A stretch of 64,000 nucleotides of DNA, taken from positions 1,488,001 through 1,552,000 of the forward strand of contig NZ_CP032869.1 in NCBI RefSeq assembly GCF_003576455.2, given 5' to 3'. A program made the translations under genes and the position numbers. Shown piece after piece: positions 41,486-49,417 of this stretch. The notes under the pieces were generated by a model. That model was not told the DNA's origin, searched no databases, and saw only the letters and a list, made by a program, of their open reading frames with translations. This DNA is from Mucilaginibacter celer (GTDB lineage: Bacteria > Bacteroidota > Bacteroidia > Sphingobacteriales > Sphingobacteriaceae). Within the stretch, counting starts at the first letter, position 1, and the number at the start of each line of letters is the position of its first letter.

Positions 41486-44212
41486 ATGAGCCTGGAAAAG
41501 TATGTAGAGAAGCGCGATTTCAGCAAAACTAAAGAGCCCAAAGCAGGCAGGAGCAAGGATAAAAATCACCTGATGTTTGTTATCCAAAAACACGATGCCT
41601 CAAGGCTACATTACGATTTCAGGCTGGAGATGGATGGCGTACTTAAAAGCTGGGCTATCCCCAAAGGCCCCTCCACCGATCCCAAAACCAAGCGCCTGGC
41701 CATGATGGTTGAGGATCATCCCTTTGATTACCGCAACTTTGAGGGCATTATACCCGAAGGGGAATACGGCGGCGGTACTGTGATAGTTTGGGATGAAGGC
41801 ACTTACGAGCCTATCGAGGCAATTAAAGGAAAAAAGGCACAGGAAAAACACCTGCTGAAACAACTTGAATCAGGCTCGCTCAAAATAAAACTTCACGGCG
41901 AAAAGCTGGAGGGAGAATACGCCCTGGTTAAAACCCACGGCATGGGCGAAAACGGCTGGTTGCTGATAAAGCATAACGACGAGTTTGCATCTGAAAAAGA
42001 CATCACCAAAAAAGATAAATCTGTACTATCGGGCAAAACCATCCAAAAAATGGAAAAAACCAGCGAAAAGGTTTGGCAGCATGGCCACGAGGAGGATGTA
42101 GAAAAGCCAGCGAAATCAACAAATAAAAAAAAAGAAGCAACTGAACCGGTTAAAAAAATAGCTGAAAAAATTGACACGGATAAGCCGGAAAGCTTTGATG
42201 TTGACGCCTTGCTAAAGAAGGCACCCAAATCAAAACTTCCCCAAAATATCAAACCGATGAAGGCTACCCTGGTTGATGAACCTTTTGACGACCCGGACTG
42301 GCTTTATGAAGTGAAATGGGATGGTTACCGCGCTATTGCCATTATTGATGATAAAGGCAGTGCCGAACTCGTTTCCCGCAATAACCTCCCTTTTGATAAA
42401 TATTATCCCATCAATAAACTACTCAAAGCCTGGAAAATTAATGCGGTTATTGACGGCGAGATCGTGGTGTTGAACGATAAGGGCATATCCGATTTTGGTG
42501 CCCTGCAAAACTGGCGAAGCGAGGCTGATGGTAACCTGGTTTACTATGTTTTCGATATCCTTTGGTACGACGGAAAAAACCTGATGGACCTACCGCTTGA
42601 ACAACGCCAGGCTATCCTGAAAAAAATATTACCCCAAACTCACGATCAGATTCGTCAAAGCGAGGCTTTTAAGGCCAACGGTATCGAGTTTTTCAATGCG
42701 GCCGAAAGGATAGGGCTGGAGGGCATTATCGCCAAAAAAGCCAATAGTGTTTATACTTCTGATCTGCGCTCAAAAGAATGGCTTAAAATTAAGGTTCATC
42801 GCCGGCAGGAGGTGGTTGTTGCCGGCTTTACTAAAAATGCCGGAACCTCAAAGGCTTTTAGTGCGTTGGTATTGGGTGTTTATGATGATAAAGGTAAACT
42901 ACAGTATGCCGGCAAAGTGGGCACAGGTTTTTCAGATAAACTGCAAAAGGAAATGATGGCGCAGTTTAAGCCGCTTATTACTGATAAAAGCCCTTTTGAG
43001 GTTGAGCCGGACGTAGATAAGCCATCGCGTTTCAGGCCGCAGCGCTTAGGGGCGAAGCCAACCTGGCTTAAGCCCCAATTGGTTGCCGAAGTTGCATTTG
43101 CCGAAGTAACCGGCGATGGGGTATTCAGGCAGGCTTCGTTTAAAGGCATGCGAACAGATAAAAAAGCAACAGACGTTGTGCTTGAAACCCCAAAAGATAC
43201 CGCCGAAACTGTAACGGAGGCCGATGGAAAGGATGTTCACACCAAAACTATTAAGCCCGTGAAAGATACCGACCGCAAAACACTACTCAACCCCAACGAC
43301 GAAACGCAGGTACGCAAAATTTGCGGGCATGAGCTGAAGTTTACCCACCTGAGTAAAGTGTATTGGCCCGAAGATAATGTAACGAAGCGCGATATGTTTA
43401 ATTACTACTACCAGGTAGCCGATTATATTTTGCCTTATCTGAAAGACAGGCCCATGTCGCTTAATCGGTACCCCAATGGCATTCATGGTTCAAGCTTTTA
43501 TCAAAAAGATGTGAAAGGTAAAGCGCCCGAATGGGTTACAAAAACTTTTCCGTATACCAACGGCGAAGGCGAACATAAGGAATACCTGGTTGGTTCGGAC
43601 GAATCATATCTGCTTTGGATGGCATCGCTGGGTTGCATTGAAATGAACCCATGGTTTAGCCGCGTGCAGTCGCCGGATAACCCGGATTATTGCGTGATAG
43701 ACCTCGATCCGGATAAAAACACTTTCGACCAGGTGATTGAGGCCGCACTGGAAGTAAAAAAAGTATTGGATGCTATCGATGTTCCGGCATGCTGTAAAAC
43801 ATCGGGTTCTACCGGGATGCATATCTATATCCCATTAGCGGCTAAGTATGATTACGATCAATCGCAAATGTTTGCAAGGCTGATTGTGAATATCGTACAT
43901 AAACAGATCCCTGATTATACCAGCCTGGAACGGATGATAGCTAACAGAAAAGGTAAAATGTATCTCGATTTTCTGCAGAACCGTCCGGGTGCCACTATCG
44001 CCGGACCATATTCGCTAAGGCCGAAGCCAGGCGCTACCGTCTCGATGCCGCTGCACTGGGATGAGGTAAAACCGGGCCTTACCATGAAGGATTTTACCAT
44101 TTTCAATTCTATTGATCGCCTTAAGGAAACAGGCGACTTGTTTAAAGATGTTTTAGGTAAAGGGATTAACTTGGAGGAGGTTATTAAGAAGGCGAAGAGG
44201 GTGTTTGAATAA
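41486..44212 (+). CDS. ligD: ATP-dependent DNA ligase D (phosphoesterase-ligase-polymerase)
   Basis: The 908-residue multidomain enzyme serves bacterial non-homologous end joining. Domain order: 3'-phosphoesterase (about 25-165; HYDFRLE with His42, DHPFDYRNFEG), a lysine-rich linker (185-250), ATP-dependent ligase (about 255-570; motif I EVKWDGYR with Lys277 as the adenylated residue, VIDGEIV, GLEGIIAKK, EWLKIK), and archaeo-eukaryotic-primase-type polymerase (about 610-900; FYQKD, MNPWFSR, VIDLDPD metal site near residues 737-743). This phosphoesterase-ligase-polymerase order is usual in Bacteroidota; mycobacterial LigD has another order. No ku gene lies in the window. Confidence 0.97.
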   Translation: MSLEKYVEKRDFSKTKEPKAGRSKDKNHLMFVIQKHDASRLHYDFRLEMDGVLKSWAIPKGPSTDPKTKRLAMMVEDHPFDYRNFEGIIPEGEYGGGTVIVWDEGTYEPIEAIKGKKAQEKHLLKQLESGSLKIKLHGEKLEGEYALVKTHGMGENGWLLIKHNDEFASEKDITKKDKSVLSGKTIQKMEKTSEKVWQHGHEEDVEKPAKSTNKKKEATEPVKKIAEKIDTDKPESFDVDALLKKAPKSKLPQNIKPMKATLVDEPFDDPDWLYEVKWDGYRAIAIIDDKGSAELVSRNNLPFDKYYPINKLLKAWKINAVIDGEIVVLNDKGISDFGALQNWRSEADGNLVYYVFDILWYDGKNLMDLPLEQRQAILKKILPQTHDQIRQSEAFKANGIEFFNAAERIGLEGIIAKKANSVYTSDLRSKEWLKIKVHRRQEVVVAGFTKNAGTSKAFSALVLGVYDDKGKLQYAGKVGTGFSDKLQKEMMAQFKPLITDKSPFEVEPDVDKPSRFRPQRLGAKPTWLKPQLVAEVAFAEVTGDGVFRQASFKGMRTDKKATDVVLETPKDTAETVTEADGKDVHTKTIKPVKDTDRKTLLNPNDETQVRKICGHELKFTHLSKVYWPEDNVTKRDMFNYYYQVADYILPYLKDRPMSLNRYPNGIHGSSFYQKDVKGKAPEWVTKTFPYTNGEGEHKEYLVGSDESYLLWMASLGCIEMNPWFSRVQSPDNPDYCVIDLDPDKNTFDQVIEAALEVKKVLDAIDVPACCKTSGSTGMHIYIPLAAKYDYDQSQMFARLIVNIVHKQIPDYTSLERMIANRKGKMYLDFLQNRPGATIAGPYSLRPKPGATVSMPLHWDEVKPGLTMKDFTIFNSIDRLKETGDLFKDVLGKGINLEEVIKKAKRVFE

Positions 44213-44234
44213 GGCTACAGTATCAAAAAATACT

Positions 44235-44312
44235 TCGTTACGAGATACGAAGCAATCGCGAACTATACGGGGCGGACCTGCATTTGTGCTATTGCTTCGT
44301 TCGTCAATGACG
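44235..44312. repeat. REP-like palindromic element, copy 3 (degenerate)
   Basis: A decayed copy, in reverse orientation, of the elements at 10872-10953 and 23193-23276. The core GCAATCGCGAACTATACxG and the loop GGGCGGACCTG remain recognisable, but the outer arms have several mismatches. It lies between convergent genes. Confidence 0.7.
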
Positions 44313-44335
44313 CTCGGAGATATTTGGTCAACTTA

Positions 44336-44853
44336 TCAGGATGTCAAATCAATATCGGCCGCCGATAAAACCACCCCATGATGCGCATTCACCACACCAT
44401 TGGCATAACCATTTTGATCAATAAACATTTTTTCATTCTCAATCACAAAATGAGCACCGTCTACTCTAAAGTTTCCTTTAATAGTTAACACATGATCGGG
44501 GTGCTGCGCATGGATCTCGTTTAAAACATGGCTCGACAAACCGGCATATTCATGCGGGTCGAACTGGTAAACGTCTAAAACAGGTTCGGCATGGCCGGGC
44601 TCAAATATTTTTATGCGCCCCGGTTTTACAGTAAGTTCAATATTAGCGCCATTGACATTGCTGTTGGCTGCTATTTTATCACATTGCCTGCCGGGCTGGT
44701 AATGTTGGCATCAATTGTAAGCACACGGCCCTTACTGTCATCATAAAATGATAAAACCCTTAAAAACTCAATATTGCTGAGCCCGTCGCTATAGGTAAGC
44801 GTGTTTTGTTCGCTCAAAAATATGGTAGTCCCAAACATGAATGCGTGTTTCAT
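44336..44853 (-). pseudogene. Conserved hypothetical gene interrupted by a one-base frameshift
   Basis: Two frames on the minus strand continue one another. The first runs 44853-44671 (MKHAFMFGTTIF... ending NVIK), and the second is open from about 44677 to 44336 (IAANSNVNGANIELT... ending ADIDLTS). The break lies in the A4 run on the minus strand (T's at 44674-44677); a fifth A would join NVIK to IAANS in frame and give a 172-residue protein. Strand-rich pattern with FGTTIFLSEQ, SFYD, IKGNFRVDG and NEKMFIDQNGYANGVVNAHHG; family not recognised. The break may be a real mutation, a sequencing error, or a phase-variable slip. Confidence 0.75.
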
Positions 44854-44963
44854 AACGGTACGGTTTATTGGTTAATTGATTTAGATACAATTATTAAAAC
44901 CGTAAAATGTTTTAGTTATTATTATTCATTAAAGGATAAGTTGAGCAGGTTTATTAAGCGTTA

Positions 44964-45518
44964 TTATAAACTGCTCAGTTTAAAATAACCGAGGTTAATC
45001 TTGTCTTCCGGTAAACCTGTGTTGGGTATGAGTACTATCTGATATTCTGCCTTTTGCGTTGCGCTGAGAATATCCTCTACATTATAAATATCATCCACAT
45101 CAATACCGTATTTATCATCAATATGCGAGTTTGCTCCATTAAAATGGTTATGCTTAAAAAAGTATGTTTCTTTGGCGTTTTTTGATGCCGAGGCGAAATC
45201 GTTTTGAACAGTAAGTACGGCATAATGCTGCTCTTCAAATTTATCGGGTTGATAGCCGCCCAAATTGATAAAGAATAATTTACTGTGTTGCCCAATACTG
45301 TTATCGCGCGGCTTAATTTCTACTTTATAACCATCAACTGTATTAACCTCGCGCCAGGCATCAATATGGATCCTTTCGGGTTCGGGCCCAAAAGCCTGTA
45401 TTTCCGGAATCAGATCGCGAAGCGAAGCCGCTATCCCAAAAAAAACATCATGTTGTTCGGTATGCCGGCCGGATGGCTTGCAGCCCAATAAAAGCATAAA
45501 AAGTTTCAGGTTTTCCAT
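44964..45518 (-). CDS. DUF1543 domain-containing protein
   Basis: The 184-residue cytoplasmic protein begins MENLKLFMLLLGCKPSGRHTEQHDVFFG, where the LGCxPxGRxxEQHDxFFG signature marks DUF1543. A second copy of the pattern follows (FINLGGYQPDKFEEQHYAVLTVQND), so the protein is an internal duplication, as is usual for the family. No catalytic function is known. It is transcribed from the region shared with the divergent msrA gene. Confidence 0.88.
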   Translation of the reverse strand: MENLKLFMLLLGCKPSGRHTEQHDVFFGIAASLRDLIPEIQAFGPEPERIHIDAWREVNTVDGYKVEIKPRDNSIGQHSKLFFINLGGYQPDKFEEQHYAVLTVQNDFASASKNAKETYFFKHNHFNGANSHIDDKYGIDVDDIYNVEDILSATQKAEYQIVLIPNTGLPEDKINLGYFKLSSL

Positions 45519-45668
45519 CAGATAAAGGTATTATATGGTTAAGCCCAAAGCAAAGCCATTTGTCAAACTACTATCACAATGCTATAAATTGGTAATTTGT
45601 TCAACGCCTGCTGCATTTTTTACGTTAGTTGATTTGAATACGCATCGTATCAAAATTATTATTCCTAC

Positions 45669-46277
45669 ATGAAAAAAATCATTTGTTCATTAACCGTTTT
45701 ACTGGCGGTTGTTTTTAACTCTTATGCGTCGGTACCAAAAAAGGTACTGGATACCGCTACCTTTGCCACCGGCTGCTTTTGGTGTACCGAAGCCAAGTTT
45801 CAGCAATTAAAGGGTGTCGAAAAGGTAATTTCCGGCTTTTCGGGCGGCCACGTTGCCAATCCATCTTACGAGTTGGTTTGTACCGGCACCACCGGGCATG
45901 CCGAGGCCTGCAACATTATTTATGATCCGGCAAAAATCTCGTATGATGAATTGCTGGCTGCTTTTTTTGTTGCTCATGATCCTACACAATTAAACAGGCA
46001 GGGTAATGATGTGGGTACACAATACCGATCGGCTATATTTTATCATAATGCTGCTCAAAAGCAAAAGGCGCAATATTATATCAGCAAGCTTAATACCGAA
46101 AAGGCTTATAAAAACCCGATAGTAACACAGGTGGTGATGTACAAAGCTTTTTACAAAGCCGAAGATTACCACCAAAACTACTTTAATCAAAACGGCGAAC
46201 AACCTTACTGTAAGTACGTGATCCAGCCCGAGTTAGAAAAATTTAAAAAAGTATTTAAAGATAAACTGAAGCAATAA
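45669..46277 (+). CDS. msrA: Exported peptide-methionine (S)-S-oxide reductase
   Basis: The 202-residue protein has a Sec signal peptide (cut after NSYA, near residue 20) and the MsrA motif GCFWCTEA with catalytic Cys36. SGFSGG, GHAEACNI, FVAHDPTQLNRQGNDVGTQYRSAIFY and YCKYVI complete the family pattern. It repairs methionine-S-sulphoxide in exported proteins. The stop codon overlaps the msrB start by one base, so the two are translationally coupled. It requires an electron donor of the envelope, not encoded here. Confidence 0.96.
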   Translation: MKKIICSLTVLLAVVFNSYASVPKKVLDTATFATGCFWCTEAKFQQLKGVEKVISGFSGGHVANPSYELVCTGTTGHAEACNIIYDPAKISYDELLAAFFVAHDPTQLNRQGNDVGTQYRSAIFYHNAAQKQKAQYYISKLNTEKAYKNPIVTQVVMYKAFYKAEDYHQNYFNQNGEQPYCKYVIQPELEKFKKVFKDKLKQ

Positions 46278-46795
46278 TGAAAAGGATATATGCATTAGCA
46301 GCGCTGTTGCTTTGTTTTACAGGGGCATTTGCCCAGCAACTGAAAACCGAAAAGGGGCATGAGAAAAATCCGTACTATTCCAATACGGATACCAAACATT
46401 TAAATGTATCAAACGCAGAGTGGAAAAAGATTCTGCCGCCAGCTTTATATGCTACCGCGAGGGAGGCCGCTACCGAGCGTGCATTTACCGGACAATATTG
46501 GGATAAAACAACCAAGGGTACTTATTACTGCGCTGTTTGCGGCAATAAATTATTTCGATCGGATGCCAAGTTTGCCAGCGATTGCGGCTGGCCGAGTTTT
46601 TTTGAGCCCGTGCGCAAAAACAGTGTTATTTATAAACAGGATAATTCATACGGCATGAGCCGTACCGAAGTGCTTTGTGCCCGCTGCGATTCGCACCTCG
46701 GCCATATTTTTGACGATGGGCCACCGCCAACTTATAAACGTTTTTGCATGAACTCGGTATCGCTTGATTTTGTGCCCGATGGGTTTGCCAAATAG
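46277..46795 (+). CDS. msrB: Exported peptide-methionine (R)-S-oxide reductase
   Basis: The 172-residue protein has a signal peptide (MKRIYALAALLLCFTGAFA). The MsrB domain has two zinc-binding Cys pairs (Cys85/Cys88 in CAVC, Cys134/Cys137 in CARC), GWPSFFEP, RTEVLC, DSHLGHIFDDGP and catalytic Cys157 (RFCMNS); Cys103 may be the resolving residue. It reduces methionine-R-sulphoxide and so complements MsrA. Both are exported, giving an envelope repair pair. A strong terminator follows. Confidence 0.96.
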   Translation: MKRIYALAALLLCFTGAFAQQLKTEKGHEKNPYYSNTDTKHLNVSNAEWKKILPPALYATAREAATERAFTGQYWDKTTKGTYYCAVCGNKLFRSDAKFASDCGWPSFFEPVRKNSVIYKQDNSYGMSRTEVLCARCDSHLGHIFDDGPPPTYKRFCMNSVSLDFVPDGFAK

Positions 46796-46821
46796 ATTGG
46801 TTAGTTACCGAATTAATATCA

Positions 46822-46853
46822 AAAAAGTCACGTTAAAGTAAACGTGACTTTTT
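46822..46853 (+). terminator. Rho-independent terminator after msrB
   Basis: A perfect 13-bp stem (AAAAAGTCACGTT 46822-46834 with AACGTGACTTTTT 46841-46853) has a 6-base loop and T-run. Confidence 0.9.
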
Positions 46854-46922
46854 GTTTTACAGGCCTTGAAACAAGTGTGTTTAACTTGCGTTGTTTAGTC
46901 ATCAATCTAAATAACACCACTT

Positions 46923-47951
46923 ATGGAACTGCAGAGCCTTAAAGATATCGCGAAGCAAATGATGGCCGGCAACAAAGGCCTTTTAGCGATGGACGAAAGT
47001 GTATCAACCTGTAACAAACGTTTTGCTGCCCTGAATATCCCGCAAACCGAGGAGTACCGCCGCAAATACCGCGAACTGATTGTAACCACGCCCAAACTGG
47101 AGGAAGCCATAAGCGGGGCCATTTTGTTTGATGAAACCATCAGGCAAAGTACAGCCGATGGTAAAATGTTTATCGAGATCCTTAAAGAAAAAGGCATTAT
47201 CCCGGGTATAAAAGTTGATGAAGGTGCCATTAGTATGGATGGCTTCCCGGATGAGAAGATAACCGAGGGGTTGGATAATTTACATAAACGCCTTGCCGAA
47301 TATTATAAATTGGGTGCCCGCTTTGCTAAATGGCGCGCGGTGATGACCATTGGCAATGGTACACCAACAAGCGGCAGCATTAAAGCTAATGCATTTTTGC
47401 TGGCCCGTTATGCTGCTATATGCCAGGAAGCAGGCATTGTACCCATTGTTGAGCCCGAAGTTTTGATGGACGGCAGCCACTCGCTTAAAACCTGTGCCGA
47501 TGTAACCAACGAGGTTTTACATACCGTATTTAATCAGCTTTACCAGCAAAGGGTTAATTTTGAGGGGATGATATTAAAACCCAATATGATAGTGCCGGGC
47601 CTCGAATCGCTGCAGCAGGACGGCGCGGATGCGGTGGCCGATGCTACCATCAGTTGCTTTTTAAGATGTGTGCCAGCCTCGGTGCCGGGTATTGCCTTTT
47701 TATCCGGAGGACAATCGCCGGAGTTGGCCTCAGAAAGGCTAAATGCCATGCACGTGCGCTTTAGGGATAAAATGCCCTGGGCTTTAACTTTCTCATATTC
47801 AAGAGCGGTACAGCAACCCTGTTTAGAAAAATGGGACGGCAAGGATGAGAATGTTGCCGAAGCCCAGCGACTATTATACGAACGTGCGCACATCAATACC
47901 ATTGCGCGAGATGGAAAATATACACCTCAACTGGAGCATCAGATGGCATAA
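46923..47951 (+). CDS. Class I fructose-bisphosphate aldolase
   Basis: The 342-residue cytoplasmic enzyme splits fructose-1,6-bisphosphate into dihydroxyacetone phosphate and glyceraldehyde-3-phosphate. Class I features: GLLAMDESVSTCNKRF, GAILFDETIRQ, GIIPGIKVDEG, KWRAVM, IVEPEVLMDGSH, the Schiff-base Lys segment MILKPNMI, FLSGGQSPE and PWALTFSYSRA. It resembles animal-type aldolase in length and motifs. Single gene with its own terminator. Confidence 0.96.
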   Translation: MELQSLKDIAKQMMAGNKGLLAMDESVSTCNKRFAALNIPQTEEYRRKYRELIVTTPKLEEAISGAILFDETIRQSTADGKMFIEILKEKGIIPGIKVDEGAISMDGFPDEKITEGLDNLHKRLAEYYKLGARFAKWRAVMTIGNGTPTSGSIKANAFLLARYAAICQEAGIVPIVEPEVLMDGSHSLKTCADVTNEVLHTVFNQLYQQRVNFEGMILKPNMIVPGLESLQQDGADAVADATISCFLRCVPASVPGIAFLSGGQSPELASERLNAMHVRFRDKMPWALTFSYSRAVQQPCLEKWDGKDENVAEAQRLLYERAHINTIARDGKYTPQLEHQMA

Positions 47952-47990
47952 ACAAAGAAGCCGCTTTCATTTTGAAGGCGGCTTCTTTGT
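47952..47990. terminator. Bidirectional terminator after the aldolase
   Basis: A 13-bp perfect stem (ACAAAGAAGCCGC 47952-47964 with GCGGCTTCTTTGT 47978-47990) immediately follows the stop codon and is A/T-flanked on both sides. It separates convergent genes. Confidence 0.88.
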
Positions 47991-48008
47991 TTTATGGTTT
48001 CAGGCAGA

Positions 48009-49136
48009 TTAAAGACCCTTTACACCAAAATGCGTATAGGTAGTAAAACCTAAAAAGGTATTATCGATTGGTACACCAAGCGGAGCCTGCAAAGCCCGCA
48101 GATATTTCAGATTTTCAGTTTTATAGTAACCATAAGCTACTTCAACTCCGGGAAAAATCCGGCTGTTTAAGTCGCAATAATCACAGCCCGTTTTCCGCTC
48201 AAATGCTTTGCGCATAAAATCATAACCCAGGCTAATGTTTTTTGAGCTGAGCTCCCACAAGTTGTTATCACCCTGTATGCGGGCAAGTGCAGCTGCATAA
48301 GCATAAGCGGTTAGCGAGTATTGATAATGCACACAATCCTTACGTACACAAAGCTCGGGCAGGGTACCATCCGGCTGAATGATATTGGGCAGCTCACGCA
48401 CCATCAAATCGTACCCGGCCCGGTAAACGCTGTCGGCATCTAAAAAAATGCCGATAGCCATTTTGGCGTAACCGGCCGATGAATCCCAGTTGTTTTTATA
48501 ATCGGGGATAACATTGATGTAGTTATCTTTTACGTTGATTAGGTACTTGCCAAACCGCTCAATATCTGCAGCGGCCCAGCCGGCTGATTTTCCCTTTACC
48601 TTGTAATGCCTGATGATCTCGGCAGCGGCTACAAAGCTGGGCGTTGTCCATGAGGCTTCGAGTGAAGGCTGTTTGGCATTGGTTTTTCCGGGGAGCAGGC
48701 CGTAATCCTTAAACGCGTAAGCCCAGCCATTAAGCAGGCCGATGGCTTTTTTTGCATAACCGGTATCGCCTGTATTGGCCCAGGCCAGTGCGTAAGCATA
48801 AACCAATTCACAATCTTTCCTGATCTGGGTTTTTGATGGCGATGTGGCCCCGTTCGATCCTACAACTATCGTGGCAGGGAAGGTGGTGGGGTATTCATGA
48901 TCTTTGATAAAATCGAGAACCTTTTGATAGGCGGCGGTGCGCATGGTATCGCCGGCTTTGAGTTCTGCGGCAATCTGGTTTAAGCTTGATCTGGTATTTA
49001 GGATGCCGGGGTGTATAAATTTGGTTTTAGGGGAGGGGGGTGTTCCTGTGCTATCTGTTATTGAGGCTTTTACATTTATGCAAAATACGGATAATGATAG
49101 CAGGAGAGTGGTTAAAAACCTGGTTTGGGTCTTCAT
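48009..49136 (-). CDS. Exported alginate-lyase-family (PL5-like) protein
   Basis: The 375-residue protein has a Sec signal (cut near VKASI) and an alpha/alpha-barrel alginate lyase domain. Diagnostic pieces: KFIHPGILNTRSSL, QIRKDCELVYAYALAWANTGD, KQPSLEASWTTPSFVAAAEIIRHY, NNWDSSAGYAKMAIGIFLDAD, GTLPEL and HYQYSLTAYAYAAALARI. The Asn/His/Tyr residues in the NNWDSS and HYQYS segments are the expected active site. Likely action is beta-elimination on a uronic-acid-containing polymer, but related proteins act on other polysaccharides. It is isolated, with no transporter pair next to it. Confidence 0.85.
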   Translation of the reverse strand: MKTQTRFLTTLLLSLSVFCINVKASITDSTGTPPSPKTKFIHPGILNTRSSLNQIAAELKAGDTMRTAAYQKVLDFIKDHEYPTTFPATIVVGSNGATSPSKTQIRKDCELVYAYALAWANTGDTGYAKKAIGLLNGWAYAFKDYGLLPGKTNAKQPSLEASWTTPSFVAAAEIIRHYKVKGKSAGWAAADIERFGKYLINVKDNYINVIPDYKNNWDSSAGYAKMAIGIFLDADSVYRAGYDLMVRELPNIIQPDGTLPELCVRKDCVHYQYSLTAYAYAAALARIQGDNNLWELSSKNISLGYDFMRKAFERKTGCDYCDLNSRIFPGVEVAYGYYKTENLKYLRALQAPLGVPIDNTFLGFTTYTHFGVKGL

Positions 49137-49210
49137 TAGGTCTATTTAGTGATTGTTGGTGGAAGTTGTTGTATTAAAACTTCTTGTTAAGCGGTTTGGT
49201 TAAATAAAAC

Positions 49211-49369
49211 AAATGTCATTTCGACGAACTGCGAGGGCAATAGAGCGGACGGGTGAGGAGAAATCTTGTACGCCCAGCTTCGAGCCTTGCATAGTGGCCC
49301 TGTCTCGCGTATAAGATTTCTCTTTCGCCTCCGCACTCAGTCCACCGCTGCTCTATCGAAATGACATTT
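49211..49369. repeat. Large palindromic intergenic element (TGTCATTTCGA type)
   Basis: Outer arms AAATGTCATTTCGA 49211-49224 and TCGAAATGACATTT 49356-49369 match perfectly. The inner arms GAGAAATCTT 49258-49267 and AAGATTTCTC 49313-49322 also match, as do TAGAGC/GCTCTA. It is a different family from the REP elements above. It lies between two minus-strand genes. Confidence 0.85.
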
Positions 49370-49417
49370 TTTCAAAAAAAATAGCACAATCCCCGCTTGA
49401 ATTTATTGGGAATGAAC

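Noticed and set aside
49211-49369. The nested palindrome as the end of an insertion sequence
   Set aside because: No transposase frame is within or beside it, and the flanking genes are intact.
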